Below are positions 1 to 9,554 of a stretch of 64,000 bases of DNA, piece after piece. Origin of the DNA: an uncultured Aquimarina sp. (GTDB taxonomy: Bacteria > Bacteroidota > Bacteroidia > Flavobacteriales > Flavobacteriaceae); the NCBI RefSeq assembly GCF_947500065.1, contig NZ_CANMQT010000001.1, positions 496,001 through 560,000 of the forward strand. Reading direction: 5' to 3'. Numbering within the stretch: position 1 is the stretch's first letter; every line of letters begins with the position of its first letter. The notes beneath the pieces were generated by a model. That model searched no databases. It was not told the origin of the DNA and saw only the letters and a program-made list of their open reading frames with translations. Made by a program: the position numbers and the translations under genes.

Positions 1-615
1 GCTAATGAAATCAAGCAAATAACTAATGAAGGTGTAGAAGTTGCCATAGTTATAGGTGGTGGTAATATTTTTAGAGGTGTAGCTGGTGCCAGCAAAGGCA
101 TGGATAGAGTTCAAGCAGATCATATGGGTATGCTAGCTACTGTTATTAATGGATTAGCCCTTCAAAGTGCATTAGAAGACGCAGAAATACCAACAAGACT
201 TCAATCTGCTATAAAGATTAATGAGGTAGCAGAACCATTTATCAAAAGAAGAGCTATTCGACATTTAGAAAAAGGAAGAGTTGTAATTTTTGGAGGAGGA
301 ACAGGTAACCCATATTTCACAACGGATTCTGCAGCTGTATTAAGAGCTATAGAAATCAACGCAGATGTAATCCTTAAGGGAACAAGAGTTGACGGAATCT
401 ATACTGCAGATCCGGAAAAAGATTCTCAAGCTACTAAATTTGATTTTATTACATTTGATGATGTTTTGAGGAAAGGACTTAAAGTAATGGACACAACAGC
501 ATTTACGCTAAGCCAAGAAAATGAATTGCCAATTATAGTTTTTGACATGAACAAAACGGGCAATCTACTAAAAGTAATTTCCGGAGAATCTATTGGAACA
601 AAAGTAAACCTTTAA
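1..615 (+). CDS. pyrH: Uridylate kinase (UMP kinase), 5' end outside window
   Basis: Phosphorylates UMP to UDP with ATP in pyrimidine nucleotide synthesis, in the cytoplasm. Frame 1 is open from the first base and yields 204 residues; family members are about 235 residues, so roughly 30 N-terminal residues lie upstream of the window. Visible amino-acid-kinase signatures are IGGGNIFRG near residue 18, the nucleotide-site glycines FGGGTGNP and the segment [11 protein letters not shown]. The gene is followed 50 bases later by frr, the usual pyrH-frr pairing, so co-transcription is likely. The truncation is a window edge effect, not a broken gene. Confidence 0.96.
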   Translation, partial: ANEIKQITNEGVEVAIVIGGGNIFRGVAGASKGMDRVQADHMGMLATVINGLALQSALEDAEIPTRLQSAIKINEVAEPFIKRRAIRHLEKGRVVIFGGGTGNPYFTTDSAAVLRAIEINADVILKGTRVDGIYTADPEKDSQATKFDFITFDDVLRKGLKVMDTTAFTLSQENELPIIVFDMNKTGNLLKVISGESIGTKVNL

Positions 616-665
616 CAATAGTGGCTCATTTTTTGATCTACTAAAAAGAAAAGAATTATATTAAG

Positions 666-1229
666 ATGAACGAAGAAGTAAATTTTATTCTGGATTCAAC
701 TAAGGAATCTATGGAGGGCGCGATCGCTCATTTAGAAAAACAGCTAATTGTAATAAGAGCAGGAAAAGCATCTCCTGCCATGCTTAGTGGTGTTATGGTA
801 GAATATTATGGAAATGCTACCCCATTAAATCAGGTAGGAAATGTAAACACTCCTGATGCCAGAACAATTACTATTCAACCTTTCGAGAAATCTCTTATTC
901 AGGAAATCGAAAAAGCTATTCAGGTAGCTAACCTTGGTTTTAATCCTATGAACAATGGAGAAAGTGTAATTATTAGCGTACCTCCTTTAACAGAAGAACG
1001 CCGTAGAGACTTGGTAAGACAAGCAAAAGCTGAAGCTGAAGATTCGAAGGTAGGTGTACGTAATGATCGAAAAAATGCCAATACAGAGATCAAGAAATTA
1101 GAAAAAGATGGATTGTCCGAAGATATGGCTAAAAATACGGAAGCAGATATCCAACAATTAACAGATAGCTATATTAAGAAAATTGATGATATGCTTGCCG
1201 TTAAGGAAAAAGAGATTATGACGGTATAA
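666..1229 (+). CDS. frr: Ribosome recycling factor
   Basis: Releases the post-termination ribosome from mRNA together with EF-G. The 187-residue product matches the normal family length of about 185. It shows the RRF core, including AGKASPAMLSGVMVEYYG near residue 33 and the conserved C-terminal helical segment ERRRDLVRQAKAEAEDSKVG near residue 117. The ATG start follows an A-rich leader without a Shine-Dalgarno site, which is normal for this phylum. It sits directly after pyrH, and a strong hairpin lies 15 bases past its stop codon. Confidence 0.97.
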   Translation: MNEEVNFILDSTKESMEGAIAHLEKQLIVIRAGKASPAMLSGVMVEYYGNATPLNQVGNVNTPDARTITIQPFEKSLIQEIEKAIQVANLGFNPMNNGESVIISVPPLTEERRRDLVRQAKAEAEDSKVGVRNDRKNANTEIKKLEKDGLSEDMAKNTEADIQQLTDSYIKKIDDMLAVKEKEIMTV

Positions 1230-1243
1230 CACCTAAAAACACA

Positions 1244-1285
1244 TATACAAAAGTGTTTTCTTTTATAAGAAAACACTTTTGTATA
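1244..1285 (+). terminator. Long hairpin after frr, probable terminator
   Basis: An 18-bp perfect inverted repeat (1244-1261 with 1268-1285) encloses a six-base loop, just behind the frr stop codon. The 3' arm contains four T residues but is not followed by a long T tract, so it may act as terminator or mRNA-stabilising end. It contains a GTG codon at 1253 that would extend the next reading frame, an argument against using that start. Confidence 0.6.
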
Positions 1286-1315
1286 TCATCAAATTCTTAT
1301 GAATCAATTCTGATA

Positions 1316-3757
1316 ATGCAAAACAAACTATTCTGTTTATTATTTTTTACTCATTTTGTTTTACTATCCCAAATTAGCATTACCGGAAAAGTAATTGATC
1401 AAAGCACCAATGAACCCTTACCTTTTGCAACGGTAAAAGCAGATCACGATGAATATGCACTAACTTCTTCTAAAGGTGAGTTTCTAATAAGGTGCGATAG
1501 TTACCCCATCAATCTAACCATAAGCTACATTGGATATGCTACTAAAGAGTTCTCTATTCAATCCGAAGATATCGTAAAAGTAGAGATACAACTTTCTCCC
1601 ATACAAGAAAATTTAGGAACAGTAAAACTAGATGTTCCTGGAAGTATTGCTTCAAATATTATTAAAAAAGCAATTACAAACAAAGACAAAAACAACCCAA
1701 ACAAATCCTTAAAAAGTTATAGCTATAAGAGCTATAATAAGTTTAAAATTACTGAAGATAATCAGGCAAGATTCGAAACTCCAGATACAACAGGAGTAGA
1801 TATGGAACGTATCTTTAATGATGCTCATTCTTTTCTTTCTGAAAAAGTAAGTCTACACGAATTTAACAAAGGGCGCGATGAAAAAGAAACCGTGCTTGCG
1901 TCTAGAATGACTGGGTTTAATAAACCAGTTTACAACGTACTCGGAATTAAAATTCAATCGAACTCCCTATATGAAGAAAACTATGTAATCTTCAATAACA
2001 AATATGCAGGACCTCTATCCAACAGAGCTCTTAAAAATTATTACTATAAAGTTCTGGACACCACCCAAGGCAAAAGACCAGCTTATGTTATACTTTTTCA
2101 ACCAAGAAGATCTAAAAAAATAGCAAGCTTAGAAGGTGTCTTATACCTAGACATGGAGACACTCTCTATTCAGAAAGCAATTGCCGAATTAAGAGGAGAA
2201 CTTAATGTTTTAGTCACTCACGATTTTAAATACAATACAGAAGAAAAATTATGGCTTCCGTTAAACCAAGAGGTGACTATAAGACCTGGTATTGGAAAAC
2301 AAAAAGTTACTTTGTTTGGAGGACAAATTTCTGTGGGTAGATTAGGAAACGATAAGAAAAGTTTTACTGGCAACAATGACTTTCTAATTTCCAAAACAGA
2401 TTTCTTTGATTACACAACACAACTAGACACCAAGATTGGACTTCAACAATCTGCAATAGAAATAGCTCCAGAAGCCACTAACCGCAATGAGGAATACTGG
2501 AACAACTATAGAACGAGTGCCATAACGGAAAAGGACTTAAATTCCTTTCCAATTGTGGACAGTATTGTTCAAGCACAAAATATCGAGCGAAGGATAAATG
2601 TTATTCAAAGCTTTAACATTGGGTATTATCCTGTTGGGTTTTTCGATTTTGATCTAACTTATCCAATAAAATATAATAATTTTGAAGGATTACGTTTAGG
2701 GTTAGGCGGCCTAACAAACCAAAAATTTTCTAAACGATTTCGCGCAGAAGGTTACCTAGTTTATGGTTTTAGGGATGGTCGATTCAAATTTGGATTAGGC
2801 GGTGGCGTTTTACTAAATAAGGATATGGGATCCTGGCTAAATGTAAATTACACTGATGATCTTAAAGAAGTAGGTAGTTTTTTCTATTTAACGGATAGGC
2901 GTGTTTATTCTTTATTTGAACCACGTTTGGTAAATATAGATTTCTATTACAAACACAGAACTTGGAGCACAAGTTTACAACATAGAATTTTACCTAAATT
3001 ATTATCAGAAACTCAGTTTTCTGTTAGCAATATCGATCAAACTGGTGGTTATACATATCTGGATGACGGAAATTCATTCTCGCGATATAAAACCGCAGAA
3101 TCTACTATTGCACTGCGATGGAGTCCATTCAGTAAATTTTTAAAAACACCTAACGGTTTTAGAGAAATACAAGATGGATATCCAAAAATCACTGCCCAAT
3201 ATACACAAGGGTATAAAGGAATATTTGATAGCGACTTTAGTTATAGTAAAATAGGAATTAAAGCAGAATATATAATTAATCGTCTTAATCAATCAAGTAC
3301 ACAATTGCTACTAGAGGCAGATATCGCAAGTGGGGATGTACCGCTAACACACTTATATCATGCATATCCAAATGCTCCAACCAAAGAAACCATTTTCCAA
3401 AGGTTTTCTGTTGCTGGGCGAAGAAGTTTCGAAACCATGTATTTTAGTGAGTTCTTTAGTGACCGATTAGCTACGCTACAAGTAAGACATAGACTACGAC
3501 CATTTAAAATAGCAAGTTGGCTTAAGCCAGAAATGGTATTAATCACCCGATATGCTATCGGAGATGTAAGTAATCTTGACAAACATCAAGGAGTTAATTT
3601 TAATTCCTTACAGCAAGGATATCAGGAATCCGGATTCGAAATCAATAAGCTTTTCGCTGGTTTTGGCCTAAGTTTTGCCTATCGTTACGGCGCTTATCAC
3701 CTGCCAAAATTAGAAGATAATATTGCATTTAAATTCACTTTCTACCTAAAGCTATAG
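1316..3757 (+). CDS. DUF5686 / carboxypeptidase-regulatory-like outer-membrane protein
   Basis: An 813-residue exported protein. After a signal peptide (about residues 1-18) comes a carboxypeptidase-regulatory-like beta-sandwich starting at ISITGKVIDQ with the typical LPFATVKA segment, and then a long DUF5686 region whose C-terminal half is rich in alternating hydrophobic and aromatic residues and ends in FKFTFYLKL, as expected for an outer-membrane beta-barrel. The ATG at 1316 was chosen because it opens a proper signal peptide; an upstream GTG at 1253 falls inside the frr hairpin. Function is not established for the family; the location is inferred to be the outer membrane. The position after pyrH-frr is one I recall from other Flavobacteriaceae. 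Confidence 0.85.
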   Translation: MQNKLFCLLFFTHFVLLSQISITGKVIDQSTNEPLPFATVKADHDEYALTSSKGEFLIRCDSYPINLTISYIGYATKEFSIQSEDIVKVEIQLSPIQENLGTVKLDVPGSIASNIIKKAITNKDKNNPNKSLKSYSYKSYNKFKITEDNQARFETPDTTGVDMERIFNDAHSFLSEKVSLHEFNKGRDEKETVLASRMTGFNKPVYNVLGIKIQSNSLYEENYVIFNNKYAGPLSNRALKNYYYKVLDTTQGKRPAYVILFQPRRSKKIASLEGVLYLDMETLSIQKAIAELRGELNVLVTHDFKYNTEEKLWLPLNQEVTIRPGIGKQKVTLFGGQISVGRLGNDKKSFTGNNDFLISKTDFFDYTTQLDTKIGLQQSAIEIAPEATNRNEEYWNNYRTSAITEKDLNSFPIVDSIVQAQNIERRINVIQSFNIGYYPVGFFDFDLTYPIKYNNFEGLRLGLGGLTNQKFSKRFRAEGYLVYGFRDGRFKFGLGGGVLLNKDMGSWLNVNYTDDLKEVGSFFYLTDRRVYSLFEPRLVNIDFYYKHRTWSTSLQHRILPKLLSETQFSVSNIDQTGGYTYLDDGNSFSRYKTAESTIALRWSPFSKFLKTPNGFREIQDGYPKITAQYTQGYKGIFDSDFSYSKIGIKAEYIINRLNQSSTQLLLEADIASGDVPLTHLYHAYPNAPTKETIFQRFSVAGRRSFETMYFSEFFSDRLATLQVRHRLRPFKIASWLKPEMVLITRYAIGDVSNLDKHQGVNFNSLQQGYQESGFEINKLFAGFGLSFAYRYGAYHLPKLEDNIAFKFTFYLKL

Positions 3758-3817
3758 CGCAAGAATATTTATTAATTTTCTTTTGGAAATTTTTCAAATA
3801 TTAAAACCTCAAATTCT

Positions 3818-3825
3818 TACATTTG
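3818..3825 (+). promoter_or_regulatory. Candidate Bacteroidota -7 box (TACATTTG)
   Basis: The octamer TACATTTG fits the TAnnTTTG -7 consensus of this phylum and lies 17 bases before the MMPL exporter ATG. A TTG at 3783 is too distant for an ideal -33 element, so this is a partial match only. Confidence 0.4.
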
Positions 3826-3842
3826 CACAAGGAAAATAGAGA

Positions 3843-6257
3843 ATGGCAAAGTTATTAACTTTCGGGTTTTGGAATACATTAGCTGGAATTATACTCCGTA
3901 ATAGAGCAGCAATATTTATAATTATTATTGGTATAACCGTTTTTCTTGGTTTTCAGTGGAAAAATATGCGGTTTTCTTTTTCTGAAGCAAATCTTCTTCC
4001 CGATGATCACGAAGTAAACATTAAATATCAAGAATTTCTGGATAAATTCGGAGATGAAGGTAATCTTATTGTGATGGCTGTAAATGACAGCTCTCTTTTT
4101 ACTCCTACAAAACTAAAAGCCTGGAATGATTTTAATGATTCATTTAAGGAATACAGCGAGATTGATCTGGTAATTTCTGTTAGCGATTTAAAAACACTAA
4201 AAAAAGAAGACAATCCTGCTAGATTCGAACTTGTATCCTTTATAAAAGATAGTATATATACTGTCGAGAATGTTTCGGAATACCAGAATGAACTGTTCAA
4301 TAAACTACCCTTTTACGAAGGGCTTATCTACAGTAACAAATCCAACACTATACAAAGTGCCATTTACCTTAATAAAGATATTGTAAATACAATTGTAAGA
4401 AAAAAGTTTATTGAAGATATTTTAAACCCTAGAATTGAAGAATTCGAGGAGAAATTCGGAATGGACATTAAAGTTTCTGGTATGCCTTATATCAGAACTA
4501 TGAATTCTCAGAATATCATGGATGAGATTCAGATATTCATTTTAGCTGCATTATTGGTTACATCACTGATCTTCTTTTTCTTTTTCAGGTCTTTCAGAGC
4601 TACTCTTATTTCGATGACTGCAGTAATCATTGGTGTAATGTGGGCCTTTGGATTATTAGGGCTTTTGGAATATGAAATTACTGTTCTAACAGCCATCATA
4701 CCTCCATTAGTAATAGTTATCGGAATCCCTAACTGCATCTTTCTGATTAACAAATATCAACAGGAAATAAAAAAGCACGGTAATAAAGCAAAATCCTTAC
4801 AACGTGTTATTACCAAAGTTGGGAACGCCACACTAATGACCAATGTTACCACAGCTGCTGGTTTTGCTACTTTTGCCTTAACAGAAAGTAAATTATTAAA
4901 AGAATTTGGTATTGTAGCTGCATTAAATATTATAGCGCTATTTATATTATGCTTGCTAGTCATTACAATAATTTACAGTTATATGCCACAACCCAAAGAA
5001 AGGCATTTAAAACATCTAGGAAAAAGATGGGTTGAAAGACTGGTTACTTGGATGGAACACGCTGTTAAAAACCAAAGAATAACCATATACATTTCCTCTG
5101 TTATTATACTTATTGCAAGCATCATAGGTATATATACGATTAAAGTTTCTGGAAGTTTATTAGAAGACATGCCTAAATCAGCAGGTTTTTTTAAAGATAT
5201 CCAGTTTTTTGAAGATGAATTTGATGGCATTATGCCATTAGAAATATTAATAGACACAAAACGTAAACAAGGAGTTTTAAAACTACCTACTTTACGTCGA
5301 ATGGAACAACTGGAAGAACTTCTAGAAGAAACTCCAGAGTTATCGAAACCGATTTCTATTGTCAATTTAGTAAAATACGCTAAGCAGACATACTATAACG
5401 GGAACCCAAAATATTATCAATTACCCACAAGTCAAGAAAGAAATTTCATTCTCCCTTATGCCAAAAGTTTCGAGTCTGAAGCTGGAGCAATGAATAGTTA
5501 CGTAGATTCTACTGGTCAATATGCTAGAATTACTACATTTATGAAAGATGTAGGCACTGAAGAAATGGAGAGAATAGAAGCTAATCTAGCTCCAAAACTA
5601 GAAAAGCTGTTTCCAAAAGACCGTTATGAAGTTAGTTTTACAGGTAAAGCCTTAATTTTTCAGAAAGGGACGACCTACCTAGTCTGGAATCTAATATTCT
5701 CTTTAGGACTAGCTATTATACTTATAGCACTATTCATGGCTTGGATGTTTAGGTCCGTTAAAATGATTGTGATATCGTTAATACCTAATTTACTTCCTTT
5801 ATTAATGACTGCTGGTTTAATGGGCTTTTTAGGAGTCCCTATAAAGCCATCCACTATATTAGTTTTTAGTATTGCGTTTGGTATTTCCGTAGATGACACC
5901 ATTCATTTCTTAGCAAAATATCGACAAGAATTAAAGTCTAATCACTGGAGAATTCGTAAATCAGTCTTTGCTGCTTTAAAAGAAACAGGAGTTAGCATGT
6001 TTTACACCTCTACAGTATTGTTTTTTGGTTTCTCCGTATTTATGATATCAAGTTTTGGAGGCACTAAAGCATTGGGTGGGTTAGTTTCGGCTACTTTATT
6101 ATTTGCAATGTTAGCTAATTTACTGCTATTACCTTCATTATTGCTTTCTTTAGAACGAAGTATTGCCAACAAAAAGACATTAAAAGAACCCAAGTTAAAA
6201 ATCATTGCAAGTGATGATGACGAAGAACTTCCTGCTGACGAAGAAGAAAAGCAATAA
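3843..6257 (+). CDS. MMPL/RND-family transporter
   Basis: An 804-residue inner-membrane protein with the duplicated RND/MMPL plan: a membrane helix near residues 15-37, a periplasmic domain to about 225, a block of five hydrophobic helices (about 230-390), another helix at about 415-435, a second periplasmic domain, and a second helical block (about 615-775). The paired acidic residues typical of proton-driven members are present as SVDD (D684, D685) in the second block; the first block has GIPN in the same place. Members move lipids, hopanoids or other hydrophobic molecules; the substrate here cannot be told. The C-terminus is a highly acidic tail. It is probably its own transcription unit, with a -7 box 17 bases upstream. 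Confidence 0.88.
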   Translation: MAKLLTFGFWNTLAGIILRNRAAIFIIIIGITVFLGFQWKNMRFSFSEANLLPDDHEVNIKYQEFLDKFGDEGNLIVMAVNDSSLFTPTKLKAWNDFNDSFKEYSEIDLVISVSDLKTLKKEDNPARFELVSFIKDSIYTVENVSEYQNELFNKLPFYEGLIYSNKSNTIQSAIYLNKDIVNTIVRKKFIEDILNPRIEEFEEKFGMDIKVSGMPYIRTMNSQNIMDEIQIFILAALLVTSLIFFFFFRSFRATLISMTAVIIGVMWAFGLLGLLEYEITVLTAIIPPLVIVIGIPNCIFLINKYQQEIKKHGNKAKSLQRVITKVGNATLMTNVTTAAGFATFALTESKLLKEFGIVAALNIIALFILCLLVITIIYSYMPQPKERHLKHLGKRWVERLVTWMEHAVKNQRITIYISSVIILIASIIGIYTIKVSGSLLEDMPKSAGFFKDIQFFEDEFDGIMPLEILIDTKRKQGVLKLPTLRRMEQLEELLEETPELSKPISIVNLVKYAKQTYYNGNPKYYQLPTSQERNFILPYAKSFESEAGAMNSYVDSTGQYARITTFMKDVGTEEMERIEANLAPKLEKLFPKDRYEVSFTGKALIFQKGTTYLVWNLIFSLGLAIILIALFMAWMFRSVKMIVISLIPNLLPLLMTAGLMGFLGVPIKPSTILVFSIAFGISVDDTIHFLAKYRQELKSNHWRIRKSVFAALKETGVSMFYTSTVLFFGFSVFMISSFGGTKALGGLVSATLLFAMLANLLLLPSLLLSLERSIANKKTLKEPKLKIIASDDDEELPADEEEKQ

Positions 6258-6423
6258 TTCTATCATCTGTTTCTTACATAAAAAAGAAGTCCCGCCAGTA
6301 AACTAGCGAGACTCCGTGTAAGATAGATTACCCCAAAACCTATCGAACTAAACTTAACGTAAACACAATCGTCATAATTGCATATGCAATATACACTGCC
6401 TTTTTGTATTTTAAAACACCTTT

Positions 6424-6443
6424 AAGGGGGGGATTTCCCCCTT
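6424..6443. terminator. G/C hairpin, possible terminator
   Basis: The arms AAGGGGG and CCCCCTT pair over a short loop within the intergenic region after the MMPL gene, in an otherwise AT-rich context. The T-rich flank is short, so the terminator reading is tentative. Confidence 0.4.
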
Positions 6444-6772
6444 TCGATAAAATAAATATACTTTTAACATTTATTTTGTAGTATAAAAACGCAATAAAAA
6501 ACAACAAATAGCTAATAAACAGATAGTTGGAGAACTAAAATTAGTAGGAATTTTTACACATCCATAAGAAAAAACCTTTCAAAAAAGTTGTTTTTTCCCC
6601 GAAAAAGCACTTTTTTATGGTTTTCACATCGAATGCCTCCAGAAAAAACCGTCAGATTTTTTAATTCTTTTAAAATGCACCTGTTTTTATTAATCAAAAC
6701 GAAACTAAAATATTTATTACTAGAATTCACTTTTTTGAAGAGTAACCTTATGCATCAATTCGATTAAAAAAT

Positions 6773-6780
6773 TATCTTTG
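6773..6780 (+). promoter_or_regulatory. Candidate -7 box (TATCTTTG) upstream of asnS
   Basis: TATCTTTG fits TAnnTTTG and lies about 159 bases before the asnS ATG. No well-spaced -33 TTG is visible, so the assignment is partial. Confidence 0.35.
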
Positions 6781-6938
6781 CTACTTCGAAATTTTATATC
6801 CTCTATCAAGGAAAAAATTCAACTTTAGGTAGTTACCTAATAAACGGATTAAATTAAAATTAGTAATTACATTGTAAGACGAAATAATACAGATTGCTTA
6901 CTCCATCAGACCGATGTAAAACAAATAAAATAAAATTG

Positions 6939-8381
6939 ATGAAACATACCAAAGTAATAGACGTACTAAAGAGTGACAAACTATTGCAGCCTGTCACAGT
7001 AAAAGGATGGGTTCGTTCTTTCCGTAACGATCGCTTCATAGCGTTAAATGATGGATCAACGATTAATAACATTCAATGTGTGATTGAAGACAACACCGTG
7101 GATGCTAATATTATTGACAAAATAAATATTGGTGCAGCTCTTTCTGTTATAGGTACACTTGCAGAAAGTGAAGGTAAAGGTCAGCGCGTAGAAATAAAAG
7201 TTTCTAGTATTGAAATAGAAGGAGAAGTTGATCCGGAAGAACTGAGACTAACAATTTTGTCTCCTAAAAGACATAGTTTAGAAAAACTAAGAGAACAGGC
7301 TCACTTAAGAGTTCGTACCAATACATTTGGAGCTATTATGCGTATGCGATCAAAATTATCGTTTGCTATACATGAATATTTCCAAAAAAATGATTTTTAC
7401 TATGTACATACTCCGGTAATTACCAAAAGTGATGCTGAAGGAGCTGGCGAAGCTTTTAAAGTAACAAATCTAGATCTGAACAATATCCCAAAAGATGAAA
7501 ATGGCGAAGTAGATTATAAACAAGATTTCTTTGGCGGAGAAACTAACCTAACTGTTTCTGGTCAATTAGAAGCAGAAACCTATGCAATGGGATTAGGTCA
7601 AGTATATACTTTTGGGCCAACATTTAGAGCAGAAAACTCGAACACTTCTCGGCACCTTGCTGAATTCTGGATGGTAGAACCAGAAGTTGCTTTTTGTGAC
7701 TTGGATGGTAATATGGATCTTGCTGAAGATTTTATAAAGTATGTGATCCAGTTTGTTCTAGATAATTGTCAGGATGATCTTGAGTTTTTAGAAAAAAGAT
7801 TAGCTGAGGAAGACAAACAAAAGCCTCAAGCAGAAAGAGCCGAAATGCTACTTAGAGATAAGTTAAAATTTGTTTTAGAGAACAACTTTAAGCGAGTTAG
7901 CTATACTGAAGCTATTGAAATTCTGAAAAATTCTAAACCTAATAAGAAAAAGAAATTTAAATTTCCGATTAATGAATGGGGTGCAGATTTACAAAGTGAA
8001 CATGAACGCTTTTTAGTTGAAAAACATTTTAAATGTCCGGTAATATTGTTTGACTATCCAGCGGATATCAAGTCTTTTTATATGCGATTAAACGAAGATG
8101 GGAAGACTGTAAGAGCAATGGACATTCTTTTTCCTGGTATTGGAGAGATTGTCGGAGGTTCTCAACGTGAAGAGCGACTTGATGTTCTTAAAGAAAAAAT
8201 GGCCGCTTTAAATATCCCAGAAGAAGAATTATGGTGGTATCTTGATACACGTCGTTTCGGAACATGTAAACATAGTGGTTTCGGATTAGGTTTCGAAAGA
8301 TTAGTATTATTCGTTACAGGAATGGGGAATATCCGTGATGTAATTCCTTATCCAAGGACTCCACTAAATGCGGAATTTTAA
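6939..8381 (+). CDS. asnS: Asparaginyl-tRNA synthetase
   Basis: Class II aminoacyl-tRNA synthetase that charges tRNA-Asn. The 480-residue product has an N-terminal OB-fold anticodon-binding domain (VKGWVRSFRNDRFIALNDGS), then the catalytic core with motif 2 (TFRAENSNTSRHLAEFWMVE) and motif 3 (GFGLGFERLVLF), with the correct family length. The ATG at 6939 starts at MKHTKVIDVL; an upstream TTG at 6894 would add 15 residues unlike the family. In relatives I remember asnS lying next to rpoN; here rpoN is found about 32 kb downstream. Confidence 0.96.
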   Translation: MKHTKVIDVLKSDKLLQPVTVKGWVRSFRNDRFIALNDGSTINNIQCVIEDNTVDANIIDKINIGAALSVIGTLAESEGKGQRVEIKVSSIEIEGEVDPEELRLTILSPKRHSLEKLREQAHLRVRTNTFGAIMRMRSKLSFAIHEYFQKNDFYYVHTPVITKSDAEGAGEAFKVTNLDLNNIPKDENGEVDYKQDFFGGETNLTVSGQLEAETYAMGLGQVYTFGPTFRAENSNTSRHLAEFWMVEPEVAFCDLDGNMDLAEDFIKYVIQFVLDNCQDDLEFLEKRLAEEDKQKPQAERAEMLLRDKLKFVLENNFKRVSYTEAIEILKNSKPNKKKKFKFPINEWGADLQSEHERFLVEKHFKCPVILFDYPADIKSFYMRLNEDGKTVRAMDILFPGIGEIVGGSQREERLDVLKEKMAALNIPEEELWWYLDTRRFGTCKHSGFGLGFERLVLFVTGMGNIRDVIPYPRTPLNAEF

Positions 8382-8389
8382 AGCATAGT

Positions 8390-8971
8390 TTAATTTCTAT
8401 GTTTCTTTAATAAAATCTCAGAAATTAGGTCATCAATCGCACTTTGATTATGTTTTGATTTCTGAGGTTCATTTTTTGCTTTCTTAAGTTTTTCGAAATG
8501 TGGAACCTTTCCGTTCTCAGACAATAACCTTATCGTATCCTCAAAGAAAGTATTCAATGTTGGCATTACATATCTACTTCTAAGATTATTATTTCTAAGA
8601 TGAATAAACTTCTTGGCATACGCTAGAAATAATTGTGGATACTGTGCAAAAGTAATTATCGCTTCAGTAAAGTTTTTCTTCACATCTTCTGAATTTAAAG
8701 AATTTCTAAACTTCAGTTTTGTTGTATCAATATGCTTTAATGTATACAAAAGAGCGCTTTCCTTTATAAAATTACTATAATTATTGCTTGAGTAATAATA
8801 GATCTCCATACCAACATTGGTATTTATTATTAGCACTTCATCTCCTATGCTGTCTTTAAGAAAAGATTGAAAAGTATCTGCTGTTGATGAAGACATTAAT
8901 AAACGCCTTTTTATATCCGTAGAACGTATATTCACAGATTTTATATCCTCTATAATATCATTAATACTCAC
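8390..8971 (-). CDS. Hypothetical protein paired with an ankyrin protein
   Basis: A 193-residue, lysine- and serine-rich, apparently soluble protein with no signal peptide or membrane helix. I do not recognise a family. The middle is predicted helical and the C-terminus is strongly basic (KKAKNEPQKSKHNQ, then ILLKKHRN). Its start codon overlaps the stop of the upstream ankyrin gene by four bases (ATGA), so the two proteins are translationally coupled and probably work together. It converges with asnS, leaving only 8 bases between the two genes. Confidence 0.75.
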   Translation of the reverse strand: MSINDIIEDIKSVNIRSTDIKRRLLMSSSTADTFQSFLKDSIGDEVLIINTNVGMEIYYYSSNNYSNFIKESALLYTLKHIDTTKLKFRNSLNSEDVKKNFTEAIITFAQYPQLFLAYAKKFIHLRNNNLRSRYVMPTLNTFFEDTIRLLSENGKVPHFEKLKKAKNEPQKSKHNQSAIDDLISEILLKKHRN

Positions 8972-9435
8972 TCAGTAATATTCAATAATTCAGAAAAATT
9001 AATCCCTTGATTTTCCGCGTGCATTTCTGCAGTCAAACCTTTATTATCTTGTGCTGTGATATCAGCACCATTTTTTATCAATAATTTTAAGATTTCTTTC
9101 TGACCAAAAGTAGCGGCAAAAATTAGCGCAGTGGCATCATTATAACTTTTAATATTTACATCAGCATTAACAGAGATCAGTAACTCTGCTATCTCATAAT
9201 GTCCTTTAAAGCAAACACCCATTAATGCCGTATTTCCAGAAGCATCTTGTTCATTAATATTTGGGCCATAACTAAGAATAAGTTTGGTGATCTCTAAAAA
9301 CCCATAATATGTAGAAAGCAAAAGCGGTGTAGAACCTCTTTGATCCTTTGTATTTACCAACCCTTTATCTTTATTAAGAAAGCTTCGGACAGCTTCTAAA
9401 TTTTCAGATCTAATTGCATCAAAAATTGTATCCAT
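8968..9435 (-). CDS. Ankyrin-repeat protein
   Basis: A 155-residue protein made of about four ankyrin repeats, visible as DQRGSTPLLLSTYYGFLEIT, ASGNTALMGVCFKGHYEIAE, YNDATALIFAATFGQKEILK and DNKGLTAEMHAENQG at about 33-residue spacing. Ankyrin repeats bind other proteins; the obvious partner candidate is the coupled downstream gene product. There is no signal peptide, so it is likely cytoplasmic. In bacteria small ankyrin proteins can act as inhibitors or chaperones of an adjacent partner, but nothing here proves that. Confidence 0.85.
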   Translation of the reverse strand: MDTIFDAIRSENLEAVRSFLNKDKGLVNTKDQRGSTPLLLSTYYGFLEITKLILSYGPNINEQDASGNTALMGVCFKGHYEIAELLISVNADVNIKSYNDATALIFAATFGQKEILKLLIKNGADITAQDNKGLTAEMHAENQGINFSELLNITE

Positions 9436-9554
9436 TGAAGTAAAGTTGCACTATTTATAACTCATAAGCCATACGCTTATTATTCTTTTTGAAGATATCA
9501 AAAAAAAACCCAGCAACCTTTTAATTAGCAGAAATTTATAATTTTACAAAAAAA

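Larger units (their letters stand above)
6258..6938 (+). other. 680-base intergenic region before asnS
   Basis: No convincing gene is seen. It holds an imperfect GC-rich hairpin around 6287-6315 that may end the MMPL transcript, a G/C hairpin at 6424-6443, and a long AT-rich stretch with runs of A and T. A TAnnTTTG box lies at 6773-6780, giving the asnS messenger a leader of about 160 bases. No riboswitch or T-box-like fold could be recognised by eye. Confidence 0.6.

Noticed and set aside
1..99. Broken pyrH
   Set aside because: The frame is open to base 1, so the missing N-terminus is due to the window edge.
1253..1315. GTG start that would extend the DUF5686 protein by 21 residues
   Set aside because: It lies inside the hairpin after frr, and the extension destroys a normal signal peptide that starts at ATG 1316.
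4979..5365. 128-residue minus-strand frame within the MMPL gene
   Set aside because: Antisense shadow of an intact transporter; no leader or family motif.
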